Position numbers and translations under genes: made by a program
Shown: positions 9,243-17,643 of the stretch, one piece after another
How the letters are laid out: the number at the start of each line of letters is the position of its first letter
How positions within the stretch are numbered: the stretch's first letter is position 1
From: an uncultured Pseudomonadota bacterium
GTDB taxonomy: Bacteria > Pseudomonadota > Alphaproteobacteria > Rs-D84
Assembly: GCA_902762295.1 (NCBI GenBank)
Contig: CACWNX010000002.1
Coordinates: 62,001-126,000 of the forward strand
Length of the DNA stretch: 64,000 nt
Direction: 5' to 3'
Notes under the pieces: model-generated
Database searches by the model: none
Seen by the model: only the letters and a program-made list of their open reading frames with translations
What the model was told of the DNA's origin: nothing

Positions 9243-10955
9243 ATGAATTTATATAAATATGTATCTGATAAATTAAACGAAAAATTGGGGTTTGATGCAA
9301 AACTGGAAATTCCACGTAATCGTGAATTTGGTGATTTTTCTACCAATGCCGCAATGGTTATGGCACGCGTTGCCGGAAAAAATCCGCGCGAATTGGCGAC
9401 CGAAATTTTACCAAAAATTCAGGAATTAGATTTTGTTAAATCGGCAACCATTGCGGGCCCGGGTTTTATAAACATACGCATACGGGACGATTTTCTATGG
9501 AAATCCGCCGAATCCGCATCAAAGATAACCAAAGCAAAAAAGCCACTGATTATAGACATGGACTATGGGGCATACAATGTCGCAAAGTCACTGCACATCG
9601 GGCACATGCGGACATCCATTGTTGGCGACATGCTGTACCGTCTTGGACGCGTAATCGGTCACACAATGATTTCATATAATCATATGGGCGACTGGGGCCG
9701 TTCAATGGGTTTTGTTATTGCATGGATTGAAAGGTTGCACCCCGATTGGCCATTTTTTCAACCCGACTTTACCCCAAATGGCGACTGTTCACAATACACA
9801 ATTGACCCCGTTGAATTAGATACATATTATCCATCGGCGGCGGCACTGGCGAAAACCGACCCAGAATTTTTAGAACACGCCCAGATAATCACTGCACAAT
9901 TACAGGATGGACATCCTGGTTATAATGCACTTTATAATATATTCATGCCGATTTCCTTAGAGTCTATGAACAAAACCGTTCGTGCATTAAATATTTTGGC
10001 ATTTGATCGTGATTTGGGTGAACGCAATGCGGCGAAATACAGTGCGCCGGTTGAAAAAATGTTGCGCGATAAAAATTTATTAGTAAAAAGTGACGGTGCC
10101 GAGGTTATTATTGTAAAACGCGACGAAGACAAGAAACCTATGCCACCGGTAATGTTTTATAACTCACGCGGTGCACATCCATATGATGCAACCGATATTA
10201 TGGCGTTATATTATCGGAAAGTCACCGACAACCCCGACAAAGTTATCTATTTAACCGACAGTCGTCAAAGTTTGCATTTTGAACAACTGTTCCGGGTTGC
10301 CGAACTGCTGGGGCTGTTTCCGGCGGACGCATTGGAACATATTGGATACGGAACAATAAACGGTGCCGACGGCAAGCCATTTAAGACCCGCGATGGAAAT
10401 GCAGCGGGCCTGAACGATATTCTTAGCATGGTGCAATCGGCGGTTCGCGACCGTGTTGCCGAATCGGGCAAGAAACTGGATGACGAAACCATTAACATGA
10501 TTGCATTGGCGGCGTTAAAATTTAATGATTTGTCGCACGATTTGCGCGCAGATTACATATTTGACCCCAATCAAATCACATCGTTCGAGGGTCGCACCGG
10601 ACCATACATATTGTATACCGCGGTCCGTTTAAATTCTGTGTTGCGCCGTGCAGGGGATTTTGAAATACCCAAAACGGTTGAACTGGAACCCGACGAACGC
10701 AATCTGGTTATGGAATTATTGGACTTTGACCGCACGGTACAATCGGCATTTGATGGTCGTGCGACCGACCTGGTCGCAAACTATGCATATGATTTGGCAC
10801 AGTTGGTGAACACATTTTATCATAACTGTCCGATATTACGTGACGATGTTGCAACCGATACGCGCAACAAACGGTTGACCTTGGTAAAGATTGCGGTTGA
10901 TGTCTTGACGCGCGTCCTGGATTTAATGGGATTGAAAATTCCAAAAGAAATGTAG
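9243..10955 (+). CDS. argS: Arginyl-tRNA synthetase
   Basis: Charges tRNA-Arg with arginine. The chosen ATG at 9243 (MNLYKYVSDKL) lies after the kinase stop; the frame is open further upstream only inside the kinase gene. The protein has 570 residues with an N-terminal Arg-tRNA-synt-N domain (to about 85). The class I signature is SLHIGHMRTSIVGDML near 118. The C-terminal DALR anticodon-binding domain has a YILYTAVRLNSVLRR segment. A perfect-palindrome terminator follows. Confidence 0.97.
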   Translation: MNLYKYVSDKLNEKLGFDAKLEIPRNREFGDFSTNAAMVMARVAGKNPRELATEILPKIQELDFVKSATIAGPGFINIRIRDDFLWKSAESASKITKAKKPLIIDMDYGAYNVAKSLHIGHMRTSIVGDMLYRLGRVIGHTMISYNHMGDWGRSMGFVIAWIERLHPDWPFFQPDFTPNGDCSQYTIDPVELDTYYPSAAALAKTDPEFLEHAQIITAQLQDGHPGYNALYNIFMPISLESMNKTVRALNILAFDRDLGERNAAKYSAPVEKMLRDKNLLVKSDGAEVIIVKRDEDKKPMPPVMFYNSRGAHPYDATDIMALYYRKVTDNPDKVIYLTDSRQSLHFEQLFRVAELLGLFPADALEHIGYGTINGADGKPFKTRDGNAAGLNDILSMVQSAVRDRVAESGKKLDDETINMIALAALKFNDLSHDLRADYIFDPNQITSFEGRTGPYILYTAVRLNSVLRRAGDFEIPKTVELEPDERNLVMELLDFDRTVQSAFDGRATDLVANYAYDLAQLVNTFYHNCPILRDDVATDTRNKRLTLVKIAVDVLTRVLDLMGLKIPKEM

Positions 10956-10956
10956 A

Positions 10957-10980
10957 TAGTGGTTAGTGTTAGTGGTTAGT
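10957..10980 (+). repeat. Heptad-like intergenic repeat, copy 1
   Basis: Three near-identical units of the type (A)GTGGTTAGT occur directly after the argS stop. The sequence is the inverse complement of the repeat at 11179-11213. Confidence 0.7.
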
Positions 10981-10982
10981 AT

Positions 10983-11008
10983 GGGCGCGAATTCGCGCCC
11001 GTTTTTCA
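10983..11008 (+). terminator. Intrinsic terminator of argS
   Basis: The palindrome GGGCGCGAATTCGCGCCC at 10983-11000 is followed by GTTTTT. Confidence 0.9.
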
Positions 11009-11163
11009 TTTTGAATTGATTTATAATCCCTGTGCATGTCAAGTAATTTATTTATTTTGATACTTTATTATCCAAAGAACTTGTCAGTGCGGCAATCGGG
11101 CCCCGCGAAATTTAAAAAATTCCGTGGGTGATATACGAGCCGCAATAGGGTTTTAAACCCTGT

Positions 11164-11213
11164 GAAATAATTCCGGATTCTACTAACCACTAGCCACTAA
11201 CACTAATCACTAA
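11164..11213 (+). repeat. Dispersed intergenic repeat, copy 2
   Basis: About 38 bp (GAAATAATTCCGGATTCTAC onward) matches, with few changes, the reverse strand of 22400-22440. It runs into three CACTAATCAC-like units. Confidence 0.75.
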
Positions 11214-11221
11214 AAAAACTC

Positions 11222-11250
11222 TTGTTCCAAATTTCAAATTTTGATAAAAT
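11222..11250 (+). promoter_or_regulatory. Likely promoter of the OmpA-domain gene
   Basis: TTGTTC at 11222-11227 and TAAAAT at 11245-11250 have a 17 bp spacer. The -10 context TTTTGATAAAATAC is shared exactly with the promoter at 22491-22520, ahead of another exported-protein gene. Confidence 0.5.
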
Positions 11251-11274
11251 ACAGCAAAAGGGATTAAACGAGAG

Positions 11275-13218
11275 ATGAAGAAACTTCTGCTGGCAATTTT
11301 ACCAATTATTATTAGCACCCAAGTATTCGCAGGCTATCAGTGCGCAAAGCACACTATTGTTGATGGAAATAAGGTACAACCCAACGAAATCCATAGTGCT
11401 ACTGCCAATAATAAGAAACAATACCAACAATGTGGTGGCACGAACGAATATGAAGACAATATTTGTGACAACGATGATATTATTGCAAATGATATTGACA
11501 ACAAATTTTATAAATGTAATGCAACACTAGAACTATGGGAACCGATAGACCCAGATAAAATTGAAAAATGCAACGACGATTTAACCATATTAGCAGAAAC
11601 TAAAATTATGTATCCTTTAGAAGATGCAAACTGGAGATACTATTACGAACAAGGTGATAAACTTGCTAACGTCAAAGATATTTGTAAATACAGTCAGGAA
11701 GCATATCAAAAAGAACTTAACAAATGTGATGGTCTTTTTTTGCAACCCGATGTATCAGGAAATTATGTGTTATGTCAGCCATCAAACAACACAGTAAACC
11801 AATCTGCAGCGCTTAAGCCGGCGACACCAACGGATGCAAATTCACCACAGTTTGACCTGTCCGAATGCGCAAATTCGGGCGGTATGGAAGAGGGTGGAAA
11901 ATGCGAATGTGACGCAAATAAGCACTTGCAACCGACTACTGCAAACTACAAGGATAAAACATATGCAATTTGTAAATGTGTCAACGGATACAAACGTAAA
12001 AACGACGATTATAAAGCCGAATGCATTGATGCCGGTGAAACCACAACCGAAAAAGTTCTGGATACTGTAAAAATGGCCCAGAATAAATACAACCAGGCGC
12101 ACGAACGCGAACAAAGCCTTGCTAATAAAGCATTAACCGCCGGAACAACCGCGGCAACGGGACTTGGCGGAATGACGGCGGCATCGGCACTGGCGGAACA
12201 GAATGCCGACCGCGAAGCCGAGGCCGATATGCGCGACTATCTTGCCACATTTAAATGCGAATACGGAAACGGACAACAAAAAAATGCCGGCAATGAAGAA
12301 ATCACTTTGCCGGGCGGCAACGAATTATTGGAATATTACACCGAATACAAAACATTGGCGGACAGTGTGAAACAAACCAAGGGCGCATTGGGGCTGCGCG
12401 CCGGAATCGAATCGGAAACCTTGTACGACCGCGCACAATCTGGGCTGTACCAATATTCCGTTGCCGAACGCGCACAAAGCGGACAGATTTCACTGGCGCG
12501 GGCTTTGTCAGACGAAACCAGTGCCGATGCCGCCGCATGGAACGAACAAAAGGCACAAACCGCATCAAACCTGAAAACCGGTCTTGTTGCGACTGCGACC
12601 GGTGTTGTTAGCGGTATAGTTGGAAATCAACTGATTAACCGTAAATACAAAAACCAAGAATTAAAAGAAGAATTCAAGGAAATCACCCACAGATTAGAAA
12701 GAGAACATCCGCAAATATTTATGCCAGAGCCTATTGAAATCAAATCCAAGACTGATGCGATTACTATGCCAGAACAACAAAAAGAATCGCAAGAAAAATT
12801 GAAATTAAATATTCCATCTGTGTCCGGCGCGGCATTTAGACAAGCAGATTTTGAATTGAATTCCGATGGGAAAGAAGGGCTTGATGCAGCGATTACACAA
12901 ATTATTGCGGCTATGAACAATATACCAAACAGCGTAATCAGTATTCACACCATTGGACATACGGACATGCAAGGAATTAGCGCAAAAACACAAAGAGAAA
13001 AAGGTTATAAGACAAATCAAGAACTGTCTGAAAAACGTTCAAAAACGGTAAATGATTATTTAAAAGAAGGTTTAAAAATTTTAGGAACTAGAGTGCATTT
13101 TGAATGGCCAACCGGTCAGGGCGACACATGGTGCCGGAAAAATAATAAAGCGAAAGATGACGCACAGTGTCGACGTGTCGATATAGAAGTTGAAGACCTA
13201 ACAATTTATACAGAATAA
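11275..13218 (+). CDS. Exported protein with C-terminal OmpA-like peptidoglycan-binding domain
   Basis: 647 residues with a signal peptide (MKKLLLAILPIIISTQVFA). Residues about 20-260 are Cys-rich with spaced pairs (for example CECDANKH, CKCVNGYK), an EGF-like look. Residues about 260-420 are Ala-rich and helical. A hydrophobic stretch (GLVATATGVVSGIVGNQL, near 445-462) could cross or insert into a membrane. The last 130 residues form an OmpA/MotB-type domain: FELNSDGKEGLDAAI, then TIGHTDMQG and LSEKRSKTVNDYL. Such domains bind peptidoglycan, so the protein probably anchors the envelope. The rest matches no family I know. Confidence 0.8.
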   Translation: MKKLLLAILPIIISTQVFAGYQCAKHTIVDGNKVQPNEIHSATANNKKQYQQCGGTNEYEDNICDNDDIIANDIDNKFYKCNATLELWEPIDPDKIEKCNDDLTILAETKIMYPLEDANWRYYYEQGDKLANVKDICKYSQEAYQKELNKCDGLFLQPDVSGNYVLCQPSNNTVNQSAALKPATPTDANSPQFDLSECANSGGMEEGGKCECDANKHLQPTTANYKDKTYAICKCVNGYKRKNDDYKAECIDAGETTTEKVLDTVKMAQNKYNQAHEREQSLANKALTAGTTAATGLGGMTAASALAEQNADREAEADMRDYLATFKCEYGNGQQKNAGNEEITLPGGNELLEYYTEYKTLADSVKQTKGALGLRAGIESETLYDRAQSGLYQYSVAERAQSGQISLARALSDETSADAAAWNEQKAQTASNLKTGLVATATGVVSGIVGNQLINRKYKNQELKEEFKEITHRLEREHPQIFMPEPIEIKSKTDAITMPEQQKESQEKLKLNIPSVSGAAFRQADFELNSDGKEGLDAAITQIIAAMNNIPNSVISIHTIGHTDMQGISAKTQREKGYKTNQELSEKRSKTVNDYLKEGLKILGTRVHFEWPTGQGDTWCRKNNKAKDDAQCRRVDIEVEDLTIYTE

Positions 13219-13266
13219 AAAATATTTGTGTTTTATGTAATCTTGGTTTAGTATAACCCATGTTGT

Positions 13267-13343
13267 CGGGGCGTAGCTCAGCCTGGTAGAGTACTTGCAT
13301 GGGGTGCAAGGGGTCGCAGGTTCGATTCCTGTCGCCCCGACCA
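13267..13343 (+). tRNA. tRNA-Pro (anticodon GGG)
   Basis: Complete cloverleaf: acceptor CGGGGCG with CGCCCCG, D arm AGCTCAGCCTGGTAGAG, and anticodon stem CTTGC/GCAAG with loop ATGGGGT, giving anticodon GGG. The T arm is GCAGG TTCGATT CCTGT and CCA is encoded at 13341-13343. Confidence 0.95.
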
Positions 13344-13506
13344 AAAAATTCAAATCGGCATTTTTGCCGATTTTAATTTTATAACCGCGCAAGCGGTTTA
13401 GAATCGAACCGGGGTTCGGAACAAGCGCACGCAGTGCGCGCAGTGAAAGGGACCTACGAGCAAAGCGAGTGGGAATTACATTCCTGTCGCCCCGACCAAA
13501 AAATTC
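13325..13506 (+). repeat. tRNA tail-duplication element A (behind tRNA-Pro GGG)
   Basis: The 27 bases from the T loop of the tRNA through its CCA and six A residues (13325-13351) recur exactly at 13480-13506. The second copy has no tRNA body. The 128 bp between them hold the tRNA terminator and an ACCGCGCAAGCGGT hairpin. They also hold three blocks shared with the element at tRNA-Val: GGTTCGGAACAAGC, GCGCAGTGAAAGGG and GGGAATTACA. A hairpin follows the second copy too. No ORF is present. The arrangement looks like attL/attR around a miniature element, but no integrase is visible. Confidence 0.7.
13352..13380 (+). terminator. Intrinsic terminator of tRNA-Pro
   Basis: AAATCGGCA (13352-13360) pairs with TGCCGATTT (13365-13373), followed by AATTTT. 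Confidence 0.8.
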
Positions 13507-13519
13507 CGGCGATTGCCGG

Positions 13520-13553
13520 AATAACTAAACACCAATCACTAAACACTAATACT
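13520..13553. repeat. Heptad-like intergenic repeat, copy 3
   Basis: Units ACTAAACACCAATCACTAAA and CACTAAT follow element A. They resemble the repeats at 11179-11213. Confidence 0.5.
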
Positions 13554-13830
13554 ACATTAATGCCGATATCAGCAACGCCGTCGCAACGATAATATCGCCG
13601 GTCTTGGTATGATGATAGTAATAATGTGGCTGCGGATGATGTGGTCCATGATGATGTCCACCACCGATATAAACAACATGTCCCGGACGCGGTGCATGAT
13701 TTACATGTGTCACCGGATGATGATTCGGTCCGTGATGTCCACCACCGTGACCCGGTGATGCAAATGCCGCCGTTCCCGATAATGCAATAGCCGCCGCAAC
13801 AAATGGAATGATTAATTTATGTTTTTTCAT
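13552..13830 (-). CDS. Small exported His/Gly-rich protein
   Basis: 92 residues. ATG at 13830 (MKKHKLIIPFV) is chosen because GGAGAAATCT lies just upstream; a longer frame would add a non-signal leader. The signal peptide ends near TAAFA. The mature part is very rich in His, Gly and Pro (HGGGHHGPNHH, HHHGPHHPQPHYYYHH), a composition that binds Ni, Zn or Cu in known proteins. The C-terminus is a short hydrophobic segment (DIIVATALLISALM). Metal binding or storage in the periplasm is inference. Confidence 0.75.
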   Translation of the reverse strand: MKKHKLIIPFVAAAIALSGTAAFASPGHGGGHHGPNHHPVTHVNHAPRPGHVVYIGGGHHHGPHHPQPHYYYHHTKTGDIIVATALLISALM

Positions 13831-13987
13831 AGATTTCTCCTTTGGTTCAAATTCATTATATATTATAATGATTATAAAATGCAACAATTTTTTTATAAAG
13901 TTTCATCTTATTTAATTTTCCACTTGCACGAATCGGAAAAAAGTTTCTATATTCCCGTATCAGTAAAACCAAAAAGGGAGGAATCGT

Positions 13988-14365
13988 ATGATTGTTGGCA
14001 TCGGAATAGATTTGGTTGAATCCGGCCGTTTTCTTGACTGGTCTGCATTCAAAAAGCAACGCATATTCACAAAAAAAGAACTGGAATACGCAGATGGCGA
14101 TAACGCCAATGCCGAAAAACATCTTGCCAATTTCTGGGCGGCACGCGAAGCATGCCTGAAAGCCATGGGAACCGGATTTGGGGATGATATTGCGTTTTCT
14201 GATATCTCGGTCGTGCACGACGACAATGGTCATCCCGAAATTATGATTGCCGGCGGCGCACGCGCATTGCTAAAAGAAATCGCTGGAATAACTGCACGCG
14301 TTCATCTGTCTATTACCGACCAAGATAATTTTTCCGCTGCAATGGTTGTAATAGAAAAAGAATAG
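13988..14365 (+). CDS. acpS: Holo-[acyl-carrier-protein] synthase AcpS
   Basis: Transfers 4'-phosphopantetheine from CoA to a serine of acyl carrier protein, activating fatty acid synthesis. 125 residues, the usual AcpS length. The Mg-binding N-terminal motif GIGIDLVE (Asp8) and the second motif FWAAREACLKAMG (with the Glu and Lys of the F/W-[AS]-x-[KR]-E-A signature, here REACLK) are present. Ribosome site GGGAGGAATCGT. A terminator follows. Confidence 0.95.
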   Translation: MIVGIGIDLVESGRFLDWSAFKKQRIFTKKELEYADGDNANAEKHLANFWAAREACLKAMGTGFGDDIAFSDISVVHDDNGHPEIMIAGGARALLKEIAGITARVHLSITDQDNFSAAMVVIEKE

Positions 14366-14390
14366 GGCGCGGTTACAAAACACAAAAAAA

Positions 14391-14418
14391 ATATCACGCT
14401 TTATGCGTGATATTTTTT
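14391..14418. terminator. Bidirectional intrinsic terminator
   Basis: ATATCACGC (14391-14399) pairs with GCGTGATAT (14405-14413), with A and T tracts on both sides. It lies between convergent acpS and the 690-residue gene. Confidence 0.85.
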
Positions 14419-16490
14419 TAATATGTTGTTTCATCATAACTGATGCTATATTGACCACCATCATACACGTCCAAGCGTCGCCGCGTTTCGGGGCCAGATT
14501 CGTCATAATAGTTTTGTGTGTCATATTGTTCGTTATATGATGTTTCATCAACAAAACCACCCGAATATTCGTTGTATTCATTCGCAATCGATGGTTGATA
14601 CACCGCCGCGGTATCTTCATAATAGTATTCTGATTCATCGTATTCGGGGGCCGGTACAGGCACACTAACCAAATCGTCATCATAAATTACCGACGGCGCG
14701 GTTAAATTTGTTACACGAACCTCTGGTTCTGGGGTCGGCACAAACTCCTGTTCAACCGGGACATACACAACCTGGTCATCACGTGAAACATAATATGGGT
14801 CTTTGCGGGCCAAAACATCCGATTCCGACTCTACAACCGGGACATCTGGTTCTGCCGCATGCAGAACATTTTCATTTGGATACCTGACCTCTATTGGGAC
14901 ATCTGGTTCTGGGGTCGTTTCTGGCACCGGCTCTGGTTCCGGCACCGTAACCGGAATATCCGGTTCTGGTTCTGGATCTGCTTCAATCTTGATCATTGAT
15001 ATTGGTTCGAGTTCTGCAATCGGTGCAGGTTCTTGCCAGGCGGGTTCTGGTGTAATTTCCGATGGTGCACCCAACGATGGCATAATTGAACCGTTTTTCT
15101 TTTGATACAACCACAATGTAAATATTGACAATGCAATCAGTAATATCAGCAAAAGATAATACGCAAATGTCGGACGCGCCGAATGTTCCCCAACCGGACG
15201 CACCGGTTCATTCCCCGAAATCGGCGATAACGGACGCGTTGGCGCACCCGGCGCAGCCGCCACAGATGCCGGCGACATCGGACGCGTTACCGGCGCATTT
15301 GAATATTGCGTATTGTCAACCCGCCCAGTTGTATCGATATCAGATGGCTTTGATTCTTCAACCGTTGTTATTGTTTCTAATACGGGCTCTGGTTCATCTG
15401 GTTCAACATATTCATTTTTTTCTTCGTATTCCGAACCCGCGGCCTGTGAAAAATCCAACGGATGTGTCGCATCTTCGTTGTACTGTGATCGATTCACATC
15501 ATCATCAACCCGCATCTGACGTTCTGCGTTATCAATATCGCGCGACTTGATTTCATCAAAGTCCACAGGTTTGAACGCAATTTCTTCGTCCAAAATCTCT
15601 GGGTCTTTATCAAACAGCGGTTTTACTTCTTCTGTATCTGACATTTTTTCATCCTGGGGTTCTGGTTGAATTTCATAATCTGGAACTGGAAAACTCACCA
15701 CTTCCTGTTTCTTTTTTGCTTTTTTTGTTGTTTGGTTCATCGCCACATTTTTTTCTGTTATTTTGACCTTAGTATCATCTTTTTGATTTTCGGGACGACG
15801 ACGCGATAAAATATCCCGCGCCGCATCGGCATCGGCATTTGCGGCCTCTATACGACGGTTCGCGTTTTCTATACGCGTTTCGGCGCGCGATAATTTTTTA
15901 GTATTGTTTTCTAGTTGTGATTCTGTACGTAATATTTTTGCCGCCGACTGCTTGGTTGGTTCACGACCAATATTTTCCTTTTGTTTTACCAACCGATTGC
16001 GCAGTTTCTGACGTCTATCACGCAGTGCTGTAATTGATTTTTGGGAACGACGAATCGTTTCGCCGGCCTGGTCAATAATTTCCAGTGCCGAATTCAGACG
16101 GTCTGTCGCCGCACGACGAACCGCCGCATCACGAAAATCTATTAAATCTGCAACTGCGTTATCGGTATTATCACCATTCAAATATGCCTGTATCAGTGTA
16201 TCGTATATATCCAAACCATCGTATTCTATATCAAGTTTCTGATACTTGTTATCCTTTTTTGGACGAACATATTCCAAATCAAAACCATAGTCATTAACCA
16301 AAATATCATCCCACTTACGATTGTCATCGGCACCCAACACCAACAGTACATTTGGTTTGAATTCATCAACAGTTTCATCAACCACACAAATTAACCGGTC
16401 ATCACCATCACGCCATGCGCGAAAGACATTACCCGCGATATCAAAATCTGTATAATTTAGCGATAAAGATTTTTTACTCTCTCTTGACAT
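14418..16490 (-). CDS. Large membrane protein with coiled coil and acidic Pro-rich tail
   Basis: 690 residues, no family recognised. Residues 1-130 form an apparently globular, Asp-rich head (FDIAGNVFRAWRDGDDRLICVVDE). Residues about 130-235 are a charged heptad-rich coiled coil. Residues about 250-440 are acidic and low complexity. One membrane helix at about 450-470 (YYLLLILLIALSIFTLWL) has no signal peptide before it. The remaining 220 residues are rich in Pro-Glu repeats (PEPEPDIPVTVPEPEPVPE) and end in Tyr-rich sequence. The Pro-Glu stalk would suit spanning the periplasm, as in TonB-like proteins, but no TonB C-terminal domain is seen. A GAGGGG ribosome site precedes the ATG; gcrA lies 24 bases upstream. 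Confidence 0.8.
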   Translation of the reverse strand: MSRESKKSLSLNYTDFDIAGNVFRAWRDGDDRLICVVDETVDEFKPNVLLVLGADDNRKWDDILVNDYGFDLEYVRPKKDNKYQKLDIEYDGLDIYDTLIQAYLNGDNTDNAVADLIDFRDAAVRRAATDRLNSALEIIDQAGETIRRSQKSITALRDRRQKLRNRLVKQKENIGREPTKQSAAKILRTESQLENNTKKLSRAETRIENANRRIEAANADADAARDILSRRRPENQKDDTKVKITEKNVAMNQTTKKAKKKQEVVSFPVPDYEIQPEPQDEKMSDTEEVKPLFDKDPEILDEEIAFKPVDFDEIKSRDIDNAERQMRVDDDVNRSQYNEDATHPLDFSQAAGSEYEEKNEYVEPDEPEPVLETITTVEESKPSDIDTTGRVDNTQYSNAPVTRPMSPASVAAAPGAPTRPLSPISGNEPVRPVGEHSARPTFAYYLLLILLIALSIFTLWLYQKKNGSIMPSLGAPSEITPEPAWQEPAPIAELEPISMIKIEADPEPEPDIPVTVPEPEPVPETTPEPDVPIEVRYPNENVLHAAEPDVPVVESESDVLARKDPYYVSRDDQVVYVPVEQEFVPTPEPEVRVTNLTAPSVIYDDDLVSVPVPAPEYDESEYYYEDTAAVYQPSIANEYNEYSGGFVDETSYNEQYDTQNYYDESGPETRRRLDVYDGGQYSISYDETTY

Positions 16491-16514
16491 ATAAATATGC
16501 CCCTCTGAATTATT

Positions 16515-17066
16515 CTATTTCTTTTTCGGTGCAGTAAATTGGTACGCCTGTTTACAGTGTTCATAACAATATGGCTTGCCAACAAATACCGGCTGGCCAC
16601 AGAAATGAAAACCTTCGGAATCAGGATCTCCAATCGGCCACCGGCACTGGTTCGGTTTTAAATTTGCCATTTCCAAGGCATGCTGAACCATACGCTGATG
16701 CACCGCCGATTCTTTTGTTGTACCCCGCACAGAAATTCGCCTTGGCTTTTCCGGAGTGACCGATTGTGCCTTCGCCATTTTTTCCACCTTTTTCGGCGAC
16801 ACTTTGGTCGGTCGATTGGCCGGTTTAGCGACCTTTATCACAGGCTTCTTGGAGGCAATTTTTTTGGATTCCGACACAGATTTTTTTCCGACCGCCGATT
16901 TATTTGGCGCATCACTTGCCGCCGCATTCCACCCCAAACGATGCAATTTTCCAACAACTGCGTTCTTTGATATGCCTAATTTTTTACCAATCTCGGCCGT
17001 TGACAAGCCCCGACCCACCAAGGCTTTCAACTTCTTTAGTATACCATTATCCCACGACTTACTCAT
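16515..17066 (-). CDS. gcrA: GcrA family cell-cycle transcription regulator
   Basis: GcrA works with sigma70 at GANTC-methylated promoters in Alphaproteobacteria to control cell-cycle genes. The 183-residue protein has the N-terminal DNA-binding helix-turn-helix (SKSWDNGILKKLKALVGRGL, then TAEIGKKLGISKNAVVGKLHRLGW). A Lys/Pro/Ala-rich linker follows. The C-terminal module, CRWPIGDP followed by FHFCGQPVFVGKPYCYEHC, is the expected sigma-contacting region with its cysteines. CcrM methylase is not in the window. Confidence 0.95.
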   Translation of the reverse strand: MSKSWDNGILKKLKALVGRGLSTAEIGKKLGISKNAVVGKLHRLGWNAAASDAPNKSAVGKKSVSESKKIASKKPVIKVAKPANRPTKVSPKKVEKMAKAQSVTPEKPRRISVRGTTKESAVHQRMVQHALEMANLKPNQCRWPIGDPDSEGFHFCGQPVFVGKPYCYEHCKQAYQFTAPKKK

Positions 17067-17142
17067 TTTCTATAAACCTTTGTCAATTTATATGATACAA
17101 TAAGTTTATCACAAAACCGATTCGAAACGCAAGGAGGAAAAT

Positions 17143-17622
17143 ATGTTTTTATATATATTTTGGACATTTTTTACAATTCTGATGTTGTTGGCATTATACC
17201 TCTGTTATAAAATATCCGTTGCAGATATGCGTCGTCGTATTATTCCCGACGGATATCTGTTTCCACTGATGATTATTGGGATGATTATATTGTCATTTTT
17301 TCCATGGCCAATTGGAATACAAATTGGTGTTATTGGAATGGCATTTGGATATATAATGGCGGCAATAATTGGATTAGTGTTTGATAAAATAATAACACAT
17401 CGCGACCCGACGGCAACCGCACCAATCGGTATGGGCGACATAAAGTTGATTGCGGTTGGGGGACTGTGGTGCGGACCAACCGGATTGGCAATCACACTGG
17501 TGTTTGCATGTATATTTGGTGCTGCATGGGCATATCGTAAAAAGCAAAAATTCATTCCATTTGCACCTTTTTTCATAATTGGTGGAATTTTATCTTTGAT
17601 TATAATCGCGTTTTTGATATAA
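17143..17622 (+). CDS. Minimal A24-family prepilin peptidase
   Basis: Inner membrane aspartyl protease of the type IV prepilin peptidase family; 159 residues, about six hydrophobic segments. Both catalytic aspartates are present: Asp28 in ISVADMRRRIIPDG and Asp99 in the GxGD motif IGMGDIKLIAVGGL. The N-terminal methyltransferase domain with its Cys pairs is missing, as in CpaA/TadV-type enzymes, so it probably cleaves leader peptides without N-methylation. Strong ribosome site AAGGAGG. No pilin or secretion ATPase gene is nearby. The two exported-protein genes follow at 21 bases, suggesting one transcription unit. Confidence 0.9.
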   Translation: MFLYIFWTFFTILMLLALYLCYKISVADMRRRIIPDGYLFPLMIIGMIILSFFPWPIGIQIGVIGMAFGYIMAAIIGLVFDKIITHRDPTATAPIGMGDIKLIAVGGLWCGPTGLAITLVFACIFGAAWAYRKKQKFIPFAPFFIIGGILSLIIIAFLI

Positions 17623-17643
17623 TAGAATAAATTGGGACAGAGA

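Larger units (their letters stand above)
10956..11274. other. Intergenic region between argS and the OmpA-domain gene
   Basis: No credible gene. It holds the argS terminator, two inverted copies of the TTAGTG heptad-like repeat near its ends, and an AT-rich centre with small hairpin potential (GGGTTTTAAACCC near 11145). A promoter for the downstream gene completes it. Confidence 0.7.

Noticed and set aside
13198..13392. Minus-strand frame reading VGATGIEPATPCTPCKY
   Set aside because: This is translation of tRNA-Pro in reverse, a frequent annotation artefact.
15125..15550. 141-residue plus-strand frame
   Set aside because: It is antisense to the Pro/Glu-rich part of the 690-residue membrane protein and mirrors its codon bias.
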